DNA of 64,000 nt. Origin: an uncultured Gammaproteobacteria bacterium (GTDB lineage Bacteria; Pseudomonadota; Gammaproteobacteria; Pseudomonadales; Porticoccaceae). A program made the translations under genes and the position numbers. This document shows, one piece after another, positions 1-8,095 of the stretch (the first letter of the stretch is position 1; the number at the start of each line of letters is the position of its first letter). The DNA is taken from positions 186,001 to 250,000 of the forward strand of contig CAJXQR010000005.1 in the NCBI GenBank assembly GCA_913058345.1. Reading direction: 5' to 3'. The notes below the pieces were generated by a model. The model was not told where the DNA came from. It searched no databases and was given only the letters and a program-made list of their open reading frames with translations.

Positions 1-965
1 CGGTCTTTCAGCGATGGTATATCTATAGTGACTTCGCTGATTCGATAGTAAAGGTCTTCTCGAAATCGTCCCTCTTCGATGTGTTGTGTTAAGTTTTGAT
101 GTGTAGCGCAGATGATGCGTACGTTGACGGGTATTTCTACTCTACCTCCAACTCGCTCTATGACGCGCTCTTGTAAGAATCGCAATAGCTTTGCTTGCAG
201 CTCAAAAGGCAGGTCGCCAATTTCATCAAGAAATAAAGTGCCACCATCAGCGAGCTCAATTTTTCCCTGTGTTTGTTTGGCCGCACCGGTAAAAGCTCCC
301 TTTTCATAACCAAATAACTCGCTTTCTAGTAGGTTGTCAGGAATCGCGGCACAATTGATAGCAACAATTTTCTCGTTTGATCGAGGGCTTAAAGCGTGCA
401 GTGCTTGTGCGAATAGCTCTTTACCAGTACCACTTGCACCGAGTAATAACGTGGTGATATCAGAGGGGGCAATTTTTTCAACGGTTTGACAGGTCTTCAG
501 CAACTGTGAGCTTGCGCCAATGATACCTTCAAGGGGCATATTCTGTCGGGCGCATAATAGTTGCTGGTTTTCCTCTTCCAGCGCATTTACCCGATAAGCG
601 CGGTCAGCGACGAGCGTCAGCACCTCTGGATCAACCGGTTTTTGGTAAAAGTCATAAGCGCCAAGGCCAATCGCCTTTACTGCATTGGAGCGATCATTGT
701 CACCAGTAACGATAATGACTTTTGTTGATGGAGCCATTGATAGTATTTCTTCGAGGGTGGCGAGTCCCTCACTTACACCTCCAGGGTCTGGGGGTAGCCC
801 AAGATCCAGCATGACAACACCGGGCTGATGACGTTTAAACTGATTAATGGCCTCAACGCGGTCGCCACTAATGGTGACTTCATATTCGTCAAAACACCAG
901 CGCATCTGGCTCTGTAGCCCAGGATCGTCTTCTACGATTAACAGGTGTTTGTTAGTTGTATTCAA
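1..965 (-). CDS. prsR: PEP-CTERM system response regulator, PrsR-type (partial, 3' end outside window)
   Basis: Sigma-54-dependent response regulator that presumably switches on exopolysaccharide and PEP-CTERM genes when phosphorylated by the adjacent PrsK kinase. The translated minus strand shows a receiver domain (LLIVEDDPG near the start, phosphoacceptor in VVMLDLGLP, lysine in FYQKPVD) followed by an AAA+ domain with Walker A GASGTGKE, the sigma-54 contact loop GAFTGA (282-299) and Walker B LFLDEIGDLP. About 321 codons are present; the family is roughly 450 residues, so the end of the AAA+ domain and the C-terminal helix-turn-helix lie beyond base 1. The start is a TTG at 965-963 because no ATG precedes the receiver motif. 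It lies 22 bases downstream of prsK in the same operon. Assignment to PrsR rather than another NtrC-type regulator rests on pairing with PrsK. Confidence 0.88.
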   Translation of the reverse strand, partial: MNTTNKHLLIVEDDPGLQSQMRWCFDEYEVTISGDRVEAINQFKRHQPGVVMLDLGLPPDPGGVSEGLATLEEILSMAPSTKVIIVTGDNDRSNAVKAIGLGAYDFYQKPVDPEVLTLVADRAYRVNALEEENQQLLCARQNMPLEGIIGASSQLLKTCQTVEKIAPSDITTLLLGASGTGKELFAQALHALSPRSNEKIVAINCAAIPDNLLESELFGYEKGAFTGAAKQTQGKIELADGGTLFLDEIGDLPFELQAKLLRFLQERVIERVGGRVEIPVNVRIICATHQNLTQHIEEGRFREDLYYRISEVTIDIPSLKD

Positions 966-987
966 TGTAGGCGTTCCTTTTTATCTG

Positions 988-3054
988 TTAGTTTGGGCAT
1001 GGTATGGCTATGCAAAACAATGAACCACTACCTGGGGTGCTTTTTACGCCAATGTCTCCCCCCAGGCTTCTTATAAACTCCCGGCTTTCAAATGCGCCGA
1101 TTCCCATGCCGGTTAAGCCCTTGGTCGAATCAAAAGGATTAAATAATCGATTTTTGATAAATGTTGCGTCCATACCGCAGCCCTTGTCTTCTACTTCAAT
1201 AATGATTTGTCCTGCCTTTTCAAAAAGACGAACTATTACCTGACCGGTGTTTTTTGTGGCTTCCTGAGCATTTTGTATGATATGGGAAAATACGGTAGAA
1301 AGTTGTTCGTAGTCGGCGAAAACGCCGGGAACTTGTTCGCAAACTTCCAGCTTTGGTACGGGTAGTTGTGAGGAGTGGCTGCTAATCACCTGGTTCAAGA
1401 GGGATGCGATATCGACATTAGTAGGCTGGCTGCCTCTTAATCCGCTTCTCATCTGTTCCATCAATCCTGTCATGCGCGCAACTGAATTCTCGATGGTCAA
1501 AATCACGTCGTCGACGAAGGCGGGTTTGTGTTTGTGTTTTTCGGCGTTGGCAATGATGAGCGACTGTTGCGCCAGAATATTTTTTAAGTCATGGACTATA
1601 TAAGCAGAAAGACGGTTAAAGGCTTCGAATTGGCGAGCTTGTAGTAGAGTTTGGTCTGTCTGATATTGTGCGAGATGACTGGCCGCTTGTAGCCCTGCTG
1701 TTTTCAGTAAATCTCTGTCCTCCCAGTTGAGCGATTTGTAAACTTCAGAGTGCCTGATAATAACAAAACCGCACAGCTCGGCATTAAATTCCAGTGGAAC
1801 AACGAGCCAGGCTCCTTCCATTTCAGTGAGCGACGGAGGTAAGGCCAAGCCCGAATAGAGTGAGGGGTCATGGCGGAACTCTTCTATATCAATGATCCAT
1901 GAATTGGCTTTCACAAAGTCGATTAATGGTTCGAACTCTGTGTTGTTAGAGGAGCTAGGCTCTGGCATATTCCAGTTGCTGAGTACCGTATAAGCTCCTT
2001 GGTCCTGTTTGCCCCAGAGAACGCCACCTTCACTACTGACAAGACTAGCGATGGCGCGAATAATGCGCTCAGGTACAGTCGTTTCACTGGTGGCGAGTGT
2101 GCGAGTAAACTTCAGCCACTCCTCCCGATAATCGTAACGGTAACTGAAAAAATGCTTGCTCAGTAGTACCCTTGTTTGAGCGCGTATATTGCCTGAAAAT
2201 AGTAATATAATTAACAAGATACCGCTGCCAACAAAAAAAGCGATTTGTACGGTGCCACCCCAGGTGCCACCATAGTAGCGAATAAAATATCCGGCAGCGG
2301 CCATTGTTAGCAGGTAGATACCTGCCCCTACGACTGTCACTGAATGGAAGACTACGTCCCGCGATACATGAATGCCAAGTTCCCACTTCGGGTTACGAGC
2401 AACCGAAATAGCGATTAAGGGCACGGCAAGACTGCTTACAAAACCTCGTGCGCTCCATAAATTTGGATTGACTTGCTTAAATAGTAGGGCCTCAGAGTAG
2501 AGAAAAAAGTCATAGGCAAACATACCGGCAATCCCAAGACATAGGTATTTGATGGCCCAGCGGTCGGCTTGCTCGCTATAACGAAAGATATGTTCGACGA
2601 GTAACATACCGGCTATGGCAATGCTGATCCAGGCCAGTAGGGAGCTATCTCTAGCAATTGACATGGGTAGAGATGAATGGGGGATAGCTAACGGCACAAA
2701 AAACAAAAGAATAATGGCCAGGGAAAAGCCACAAAAAAAGAGGGCCTTCCAGCTCGTTGCTAACTTGGGTGAGTCAGTTGACACAATGTCGGCATCATGT
2801 CGTTTCACTGTTTTAAGTAGAAAAAGGCACCAGGCGCTATTTTTGGTAAGTTCAGCGGCTTGCATCAGCATCGTTGGTAGCTGTATGGGCTCTAATGTCG
2901 ATGATGCGGAAATTGCCGCCCAAATGGCGGTAGAAGCGGTGGCGAAAATAACTAATGTGCCGAATTGGCGGCCACGCCAAGAAAAAACAAGTAAGATAAA
3001 TAGGGCAAAATAAGCGGCGAAAGCAACAGAGTAGCTTATAAATCCAATGTTCAA
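988..3054 (-). CDS. prsK: PEP-CTERM system histidine kinase, PrsK-type
   Basis: Membrane sensor kinase, 688 residues, expected to phosphorylate the PrsR product encoded just downstream. The N-terminal ~300 residues hold about eight hydrophobic segments, followed by a GAF-like region (~330-465), the phosphoacceptor motif HDLKN with His488, and a HATPase domain with N box (NAQEA), DKGCGMD and GMGIGAF boxes near the C terminus. The start is TTG at 3054-3052, preceded by AAAGGA at a suitable distance. The layout of multi-TM region, GAF and a HisKA domain of HDLKN type is characteristic of PrsK of exosortase A systems. It is divergent from the nucleotide-sugar dehydrogenase gene at 3229. Confidence 0.9.
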   Translation of the reverse strand: MNIGFISYSVAFAAYFALFILLVFSWRGRQFGTLVIFATASTAIWAAISASSTLEPIQLPTMLMQAAELTKNSAWCLFLLKTVKRHDADIVSTDSPKLATSWKALFFCGFSLAIILLFFVPLAIPHSSLPMSIARDSSLLAWISIAIAGMLLVEHIFRYSEQADRWAIKYLCLGIAGMFAYDFFLYSEALLFKQVNPNLWSARGFVSSLAVPLIAISVARNPKWELGIHVSRDVVFHSVTVVGAGIYLLTMAAAGYFIRYYGGTWGGTVQIAFFVGSGILLIILLFSGNIRAQTRVLLSKHFFSYRYDYREEWLKFTRTLATSETTVPERIIRAIASLVSSEGGVLWGKQDQGAYTVLSNWNMPEPSSSNNTEFEPLIDFVKANSWIIDIEEFRHDPSLYSGLALPPSLTEMEGAWLVVPLEFNAELCGFVIIRHSEVYKSLNWEDRDLLKTAGLQAASHLAQYQTDQTLLQARQFEAFNRLSAYIVHDLKNILAQQSLIIANAEKHKHKPAFVDDVILTIENSVARMTGLMEQMRSGLRGSQPTNVDIASLLNQVISSHSSQLPVPKLEVCEQVPGVFADYEQLSTVFSHIIQNAQEATKNTGQVIVRLFEKAGQIIIEVEDKGCGMDATFIKNRLFNPFDSTKGLTGMGIGAFESREFIRSLGGDIGVKSTPGSGSLFCIAIPCPN

Positions 3055-3157
3055 AACAGGTCCTTTCGGCTCAAGCGATACTGTATGAGCTTAACAGTCT
3101 AGGCGATGAGCACAAGTTAAAGGTCTCCTGACTAGGTCTCTTTTTTCGCTTTCATGG

Positions 3158-3186
3158 TGTTAGCCTTCACCCGGAATCGTTATAAT
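3158..3186 (+). promoter_or_regulatory. Possible sigma-70 promoter of the nucleotide-sugar dehydrogenase gene
   Basis: A consensus -10 hexamer TATAAT sits at 3181-3186, 42 bases upstream of the TTG start. The -35 region (3158-3163, TGTTAG) is weak. This is the divergent region between prsK and the dehydrogenase gene, so a promoter is expected here, but only the -10 element is convincing. Confidence 0.3.
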
Positions 3187-3228
3187 TAAATCGAGTGGTA
3201 TTTAGAATATAAAAGGGAAGGTCGACAT

Positions 3229-4557
3229 TTGAATTCAGGACAGTTAAAGAAAATTGCAGTGGTCGGTTTGGGCTACGTGGGTTTGCCATTAGCGGTTGCT
3301 TTCGGTAAACAAGTAGAGACAATTGGCTTTGATCTTGACCAGCGTAAGCTCGAGAATTATCGCGGTAATAATGATCCTAGCGGTGAAGTTAGCACTGAAG
3401 AGTTCTTGGCTGCCGCGCAATTAGAGTTTACCAATGATCCTTCCCGCCTCGCCGAAGCAGAGGCGATTATCGTGGCGGTGCCGACGCCTATTGACGGAGC
3501 CCGCCGGCCGGACCTGGGCCCACTGACAGGGGCGTCTCGTACTGTTGGTGCTAATCTCTCGCCGGGAACAATCGTTATTTTTGAATCTACCGTTTATCCT
3601 GGTTGTACAGAAGAAATTTGCATTCCTATCCTTGTGCAGGAATCGGGGCTAAAGTGGCTTGGTGAGCCTGATATCCCAGCACAGCCAGGAAAATCGGGGT
3701 TTTATGTTGGTTATTCGCCAGAGCGAATTAATCCTGGCGACAAGATCAACCGCCTTGAGACAATCGTAAAAGTCGTGGCAGGTGATACTCCGCAAACTCT
3801 TGACAGGGTTGCCTGTCTTTATGAGCGTGTGGTCGATGCCGGGGTTCATCGCGCCGCTAGCCTCAAAGTTGGCGAAGCGGCGAAGGTGATCGAAAATACG
3901 CAGCGCGATTTAAATATTGCTTTGATGAATGAGCTGGCGTTGATATTTCATAAGCTTAATATCGATACGCTTGATGTTCTTGAAGCCGCGGGCAGTAAAT
4001 GGAACTTTCTTCCTTTTCGCCCGGGCCTGGTTGGAGGGCACTGTATTGGTGTCGATCCTTATTATCTTACCTATAAAGCAGAGGCCGCCGGTCATCACCC
4101 CCAGGTTATCCTCGCTGGTCGGCAAATTAATGACGGTATGGGCAAGTACATTGCAGAGCAAACCGTCAAAGGCTTGATAAAAAGTGACTGCAACGTCAAT
4201 GGAGCCAAAGTTATTGTTCTGGGGTTGACGTTTAAAGAAGATTGCCCGGATTTGAGAAACTCCAGGGTCATCGATATCATTCATGAGCTGGAAACCTACT
4301 GCTGCGACGTGACTGTTCACGACCCTCTAGCCGATAGCGATGAAGCTCTTAAAGAGTATGGTGTTAATCTAGAAGTATGGGAAAAGTTGCCGGAAGCCGA
4401 TGCAGTGGTGCTAGCCGTTGCCCATCAATTTTATAAGGCGTTACCGCTTGGTGATATGAAGAAGATTATGGGTGAGAACGCATTATTAATGGATATCAAA
4501 GCAGTTCTCGACCGACAAGCCTGTGAGGATGAGGACGTCACCTTATGGCGATTGTAG
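3229..4557 (+). CDS. Nucleotide-sugar dehydrogenase (UDP-N-acetylhexosamine 6-dehydrogenase, TviB/WbpA-like)
   Basis: Oxidises C6 of a UDP-sugar to a uronic acid with two NAD+, supplying an acidic sugar for exopolysaccharide. The 442-residue product has an N-terminal Rossmann fold (VVGLGYVGLPLA), the central helical domain, the catalytic cysteine in GGHCIGVDP (Cys272) and a C-terminal UDP-binding domain with GLTFKEDCPDLRNS. The segment FESTVYPGCTEE and overall length fit the UDP-GlcNAc/GalNAc dehydrogenase branch better than UDP-glucose dehydrogenase, but the exact substrate cannot be fixed from sequence. The start is TTG at 3229, with GGGAAGG about 10 bases upstream. It fits a polysaccharide role beside prsK/prsR. 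Confidence 0.9.
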   Translation: MNSGQLKKIAVVGLGYVGLPLAVAFGKQVETIGFDLDQRKLENYRGNNDPSGEVSTEEFLAAAQLEFTNDPSRLAEAEAIIVAVPTPIDGARRPDLGPLTGASRTVGANLSPGTIVIFESTVYPGCTEEICIPILVQESGLKWLGEPDIPAQPGKSGFYVGYSPERINPGDKINRLETIVKVVAGDTPQTLDRVACLYERVVDAGVHRAASLKVGEAAKVIENTQRDLNIALMNELALIFHKLNIDTLDVLEAAGSKWNFLPFRPGLVGGHCIGVDPYYLTYKAEAAGHHPQVILAGRQINDGMGKYIAEQTVKGLIKSDCNVNGAKVIVLGLTFKEDCPDLRNSRVIDIIHELETYCCDVTVHDPLADSDEALKEYGVNLEVWEKLPEADAVVLAVAHQFYKALPLGDMKKIMGENALLMDIKAVLDRQACEDEDVTLWRL

Positions 4558-4688
4558 GGTTGGTTGACTAGCAGCATTGCCCATTTATCCAATAAGGGCT
4601 GAGTTTAAACTGTCAGCTTTTCTTACATTGCTGTATGGTTCTGGTGTTTTTTTTCACCAACCCTTTGTTTATAAAGGATTATTGCTTG

Positions 4689-4704
4689 TGGTGTGATTTT
4701 TGCT
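4689..4704 (+). promoter_or_regulatory. Sigma-54 promoter (-24/-12)
   Basis: The sequence TGGTGTGATTTTTGCT matches the RpoN consensus TGGCACG-N4-TTGCW, with the diagnostic GG (4690-4691) and GC (4702-4703) exactly ten bases apart. Transcription would start near 4715, leaving a leader of about 53 bases before the ATG at 4768. A sigma-54 activator (PrsR) is encoded 3.7 kb away, which makes control by it plausible. The match is seen in the sequence; the regulator assignment is inferred. Confidence 0.6.
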
Positions 4705-4767
4705 TCGCTATAAGATAGTTCGTACTACGCACAATAATTACTGACGATTGGAAATTGAGGTCCGAAA

Positions 4768-5469
4768 ATGAGTGAGCTACCAGAGACAAACCAAGAGCGC
4801 CCCCAGGGAAGTTGGGAGCAGGATCAGGGCGTTGACCAGAGCCGACGGAAATTAGCAAAAATTGGTGCTGCTGCGCCAGTCATCATGACCTTGGCGAGTA
4901 AGCCTGTGTTTGGGGCTCAATGTTTGTCGCAAATGATGTCGGGGAATGCTTCGGTTGACGTAACAGGCAGCTGTGCATTGGGCACGAGCCCCGGAGGTCT
5001 ATCTAAACTGCAGGGTAGTACGGTAGTACCAGGTGTCTCCGTGGTAGCAGCCTGGGTAAAGGCTGGCTTGACATATGCGGTTGAATTTCAGCCTGCGACT
5101 CAATATTACGATGCCTTTGAAGACGCCACTTACGACGACACGAATAGTCAGGAGGGCTATCATAGCCTCCGCTTGAAAAAACCAGGAAATATGAATAAAA
5201 CGGAAGATTATATCGGTGGAACTCTTGTTAGTGAGCTGCCTTTTGAAACTCTCTACTCCCATTCAAAAGACACACCGATCCGTTTGGTTCTCGATAATTC
5301 TAATGGCTACAAGGATAAAGAGTTGCGCCACGTGCTGGCTGCCTATATCAATGCACACGTTGATACCAATTATGCGCTAACGCCGGATCAGGTTGTTGGC
5401 CTTTACGAGGGCACAATTCCTATACCAGGAGGCTTGTCGCTGACAGATTTGCTGGCCGCAACCTGGTAG
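4768..5469 (+). CDS. Tat-signal exported protein of unknown function, linked to the HPr-rel-A cassette
   Basis: 233-residue protein I do not recognise. Residues 1-25 are polar, then a twin-arginine motif SRRKLAK (about 25-31) precedes a hydrophobic stretch ending in KPVFGAQC, which is the layout of a Tat signal. The mature part is rich in Gly, Ser and Thr early on (LSQMMSGNASVDVTGSCALG) with two cysteines and continues as a globular, soluble domain without further membrane segments. The start is ATG with GAGG ten bases upstream. It follows a strong sigma-54 promoter match and is the first gene before the PqqD-like, HPr-kinase-like and nucleotidyltransferase genes, so it may be the target of their modification. 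That role is a hypothesis. Confidence 0.75.
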   Translation: MSELPETNQERPQGSWEQDQGVDQSRRKLAKIGAAAPVIMTLASKPVFGAQCLSQMMSGNASVDVTGSCALGTSPGGLSKLQGSTVVPGVSVVAAWVKAGLTYAVEFQPATQYYDAFEDATYDDTNSQEGYHSLRLKKPGNMNKTEDYIGGTLVSELPFETLYSHSKDTPIRLVLDNSNGYKDKELRHVLAAYINAHVDTNYALTPDQVVGLYEGTIPIPGGLSLTDLLAATW

Positions 5470-5577
5470 TGGTCGAGCGACAATGGTTAGCATCGGATAG
5501 TTAACTACAGTCGGCAGGCTTGCGACTCACTATTCATTGCGTGGTATATTCGCGGCCGGTATTGTTGATGGTCTCCT

Positions 5578-5877
5578 GTGAATACGGCTAATAAGCTTAA
5601 GAAATACTATGCTCGTTCTGCTGGCTCTTTGCATTCTTTTTGCTGGGATGAGCAGTGTGCGGTTTATCACGTTGAATCTGGTGATACGCACTTATTAACG
5701 ATGCCTGACCTCAAAGTTCTACAATTCATTAATGAAACGCCATTATCTATTAATGACCTGACCGTGGAGTTTGAATCGCTACTCGGTGATGGCGCCGACC
5801 AATATCTAGAGGTTTTATTATCCAACTTGTCTACTTTGGGACTGGTAGAAACTATTTATAGCGAAGCCGCTCATTGA
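5578..5877 (+). CDS. PqqD-family peptide-binding protein of the HPr-rel-A system
   Basis: 99-residue small winged-helix-type protein of the PqqD family. PqqD-like domains (RiPP recognition elements) bind leader peptides and hand them to modifying enzymes. The sequence shows the pattern ESGDTHLLTMPDLKVLQFI, then a helix pair LTVEFESLL and YLEVLLSNLSTLGLVE that matches PqqD folds. The start is GTG at 5578. The TGA stop (5875-5877) overlaps the TTG start of the kinase gene, so the two are translationally coupled. Membership in the HPr-rel-A group rests on the adjacent HPr-kinase-like and nucleotidyltransferase genes. Its peptide partner is unknown; the Tat protein upstream is the nearest candidate. 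Confidence 0.82.
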   Translation: MNTANKLKKYYARSAGSLHSFCWDEQCAVYHVESGDTHLLTMPDLKVLQFINETPLSINDLTVEFESLLGDGADQYLEVLLSNLSTLGLVETIYSEAAH

Positions 5878-6776
5878 AACTGTCTTCTCTCCCCCAGGCA
5901 GAATTACGCAGGCGTTTAAGAGAGGAAGGCTTAGGCTTAAGCATCGGGCCCTTCCATGTAAACCTTAAATCACGCTTGAATATTGTTGCTGAAGGTCTTG
6001 AGCATTTGTACGGGGCTTTTACTCTGACAAGTGATAATGACTTTATTGACTTTCGTGTCGCCCTTGATTCTCCTCCGGGCCTGCGCAGCTGTTTTCGGCC
6101 CCAAGTGAACTTTTCATTCGACGGCTTTGTTCCCTTTAAACCTTTGCCTAAAGTGCAGGGCTTTGCCATGTTTGAGTGGGGTTTAAACTGGGTGATTGCC
6201 AATAATGCGCATCAGTATTTAATTGTTCATGCCGCCGTTATCGAGCGAAACGGGGTGGTGTGTGTGCTGCCGGGTACGCCGGGTAGTGGTAAAAGTACAC
6301 TCTGCGCTGCTTTGGTGTGTAAGGGTTGGCGCTTGCTGTCTGATGAAATGGCACTAATATCTACCACGACAGGTGATATTTATCCTGTTCCCCGCCCGGT
6401 TAGTTTAAAAAATCAGTCTATCGAGATTATTCAGCAGTTTTCCTCCAATGCCATGATGGGTGAAGTGGTTATGGATACGGCAAAAGGCACGGTTAGTCAT
6501 ATGCGCCCCCCGCACCTGAGCGTTGAGCAGAGTGAAAAACCCGGGACCCCTGGATTGATAGTTTTCCCTAAATATACGGCGGGTGAAGCCCCGTGTCTGA
6601 CCTCTTTAACTCGGGCTACTGCCTTGTTGAAGGTCGCTGAAAATAGTTTTAACTACAGTGTGCTGGGTTTGCAGGGTTTTAAAGTGTTGGGGGATCTTAT
6701 GACTAAATGCGACAGTTATGAGTTTAGCTATCAGTCTTTAGATGAAGCAAAAGAGACATTGGAATCACTGATTTGA
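5874..6776 (+). CDS. HprK-related kinase A
   Basis: 300-residue relative of HPr kinase/phosphorylase, a family of P-loop protein kinases that phosphorylate serine. The Walker A loop GTPGSGKST covers residues 134-142, followed by LLSDEMALIS, the counterpart of the acidic motif of HPr kinases. There is no PTS operon nearby, so HPr is an unlikely substrate. In lasso-peptide clusters such as paeninodin and pseudomycoidin, HPr-kinase-like enzymes phosphorylate the peptide, which is a precedent for a peptide target here. The start is TTG at 5874, overlapping the TGA of the PqqD-like gene by the TTGA arrangement. The same overlap links it to the next gene. Confidence 0.85.
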   Translation: MKLSSLPQAELRRRLREEGLGLSIGPFHVNLKSRLNIVAEGLEHLYGAFTLTSDNDFIDFRVALDSPPGLRSCFRPQVNFSFDGFVPFKPLPKVQGFAMFEWGLNWVIANNAHQYLIVHAAVIERNGVVCVLPGTPGSGKSTLCAALVCKGWRLLSDEMALISTTTGDIYPVPRPVSLKNQSIEIIQQFSSNAMMGEVVMDTAKGTVSHMRPPHLSVEQSEKPGTPGLIVFPKYTAGEAPCLTSLTRATALLKVAENSFNYSVLGLQGFKVLGDLMTKCDSYEFSYQSLDEAKETLESLI

Positions 6777-7867
6777 TACCGCCTGAGTCAATATTGCTAC
6801 AATTTTTGTCGGGCTCAATTGAAGAGCAGCTTATTGACGACCCGCTTGCCTGTGAGCTCTTATTACGACAGGCACGAAGTGCAAATTTATTGAGCCGAGT
6901 CGCAGTATTGTGCGCTGAGAAAAACTTAACACTACAACTGCCACGAAGAATGCAGAACCATTTGCAAAGTGCCCAAGCCGTTGCTGTGGCTAATCACCGG
7001 TCTGTGAAATGGGAGGCAAAACAAATCGAGCTGGCCCTATCGGCTGAAAAAGTTCCCTTCTGTTTACTCAAAGGAGGGGCTTATGTCGTCGGTGAGTCTG
7101 TGGCGGCTAAAGGTCGTGTTTTTTCTGATGTTGACATACTTGTCCCCAAAGAACTACTCGAGAAAACGGAAAGGCTGCTGATTGAAAACGGTTGGATGTG
7201 TACTAATTTTGATCCTTATGATCAGCGCTATTATCGTTCATGGATGCATGAGCTACCCCCTCTACAGCATATGGGGCGAGGCACGACATTAGATGTGCAT
7301 CACGCAATTATTCCACCGACAGCGCGTATTAAATCGGATATCAGCAAGTTCTGGGAATGTGCACACAAGGTCGGCGAGTATCAGCACTTGTCTATTCCTG
7401 ATGATCAGGATCTCATTTTGCACAGCGCGGTGCATTTATTTTGCGATGGCGAGTTAGAAAATGGACTTCGGGATTTGTCGGATCTGGACCTTCTTTTACG
7501 TGATTGCTCGACTGACGAGGCGTTTTGGACAGATTTGTTAGGGCGGGCTGTTGAGTTGAATCTGGAGAAGCCGCTTTTTTATGCCTTGCGTTACTGTCAT
7601 GTTCTATTGAAAACCCCGGTTCCAGTGCCGGTGTTGACTCGTACGTTACAACACTCGCCGGGAAAATTGATGCGGAGGTGGATGGATTTCCTGTTTTTTC
7701 GAGCACTGGCGCCGGATCACGTCAGCTCTAGCGATCGCTGGACCGGACTGGCACGATGGATGTTGTTCGTTCGCTCTCACTGGCTTAAAATGCCGCCCTT
7801 GCAACTCGCGCAGCATTTGGTGCGAAAAGGGTATAAACGCTGGATGAAATACAAGGCCTCAGTTTGA
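6773..7867 (+). CDS. Nucleotidyltransferase family protein (NTP_transf_5-like) of the HPr-rel-A cassette
   Basis: 364-residue protein with a nucleotidyltransferase core: KGGAYVVGE followed by GRVFSDVDILV, where Asp119 and Asp121 would bind metal, and a later LDVHHAII strand carrying a third acidic residue. This fits the uncharacterised nucleotidyltransferase family PF14907. The same family accompanies HPr-like kinases in some lasso-peptide gene clusters. The C-terminal third is helical and basic (LARWMLFVRSHWLKMP). The start is TTG at 6773, overlapping the kinase stop (TTGA), so the genes form one coupled unit. The transferred group and acceptor are unknown. Confidence 0.8.
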   Translation: MIPPESILLQFLSGSIEEQLIDDPLACELLLRQARSANLLSRVAVLCAEKNLTLQLPRRMQNHLQSAQAVAVANHRSVKWEAKQIELALSAEKVPFCLLKGGAYVVGESVAAKGRVFSDVDILVPKELLEKTERLLIENGWMCTNFDPYDQRYYRSWMHELPPLQHMGRGTTLDVHHAIIPPTARIKSDISKFWECAHKVGEYQHLSIPDDQDLILHSAVHLFCDGELENGLRDLSDLDLLLRDCSTDEAFWTDLLGRAVELNLEKPLFYALRYCHVLLKTPVPVPVLTRTLQHSPGKLMRRWMDFLFFRALAPDHVSSSDRWTGLARWMLFVRSHWLKMPPLQLAQHLVRKGYKRWMKYKASV

Positions 7868-8095
7868 ATATCTATGCTCGTCCTGGCTTGCATGCGGTGT
7901 TCTCTTTCCACGGTGGCCAGTCCATAAAATATAATAAGTCGAATGCAAATGTTGTCAATTGAGTGCTTGCTCATAAAGAAATCAATTCAGGGGTGCTATG
8001 GTTGTGGCGTTAAGTTGCTATGGCAAGCAAGGGCGCTCGGATTTTTTTCTGCCGCCCACCGGTAGCAATGTCAATTCAAGAAAGAGTCAGAGCTA

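Noticed and set aside
7985-8040. Sigma-54-like TGGCGTTAAGTTGCT upstream of the XrtA ATPase
   Set aside because: The GG and GC pairs are nine bases apart, not ten, so it does not fit the -24/-12 spacing.
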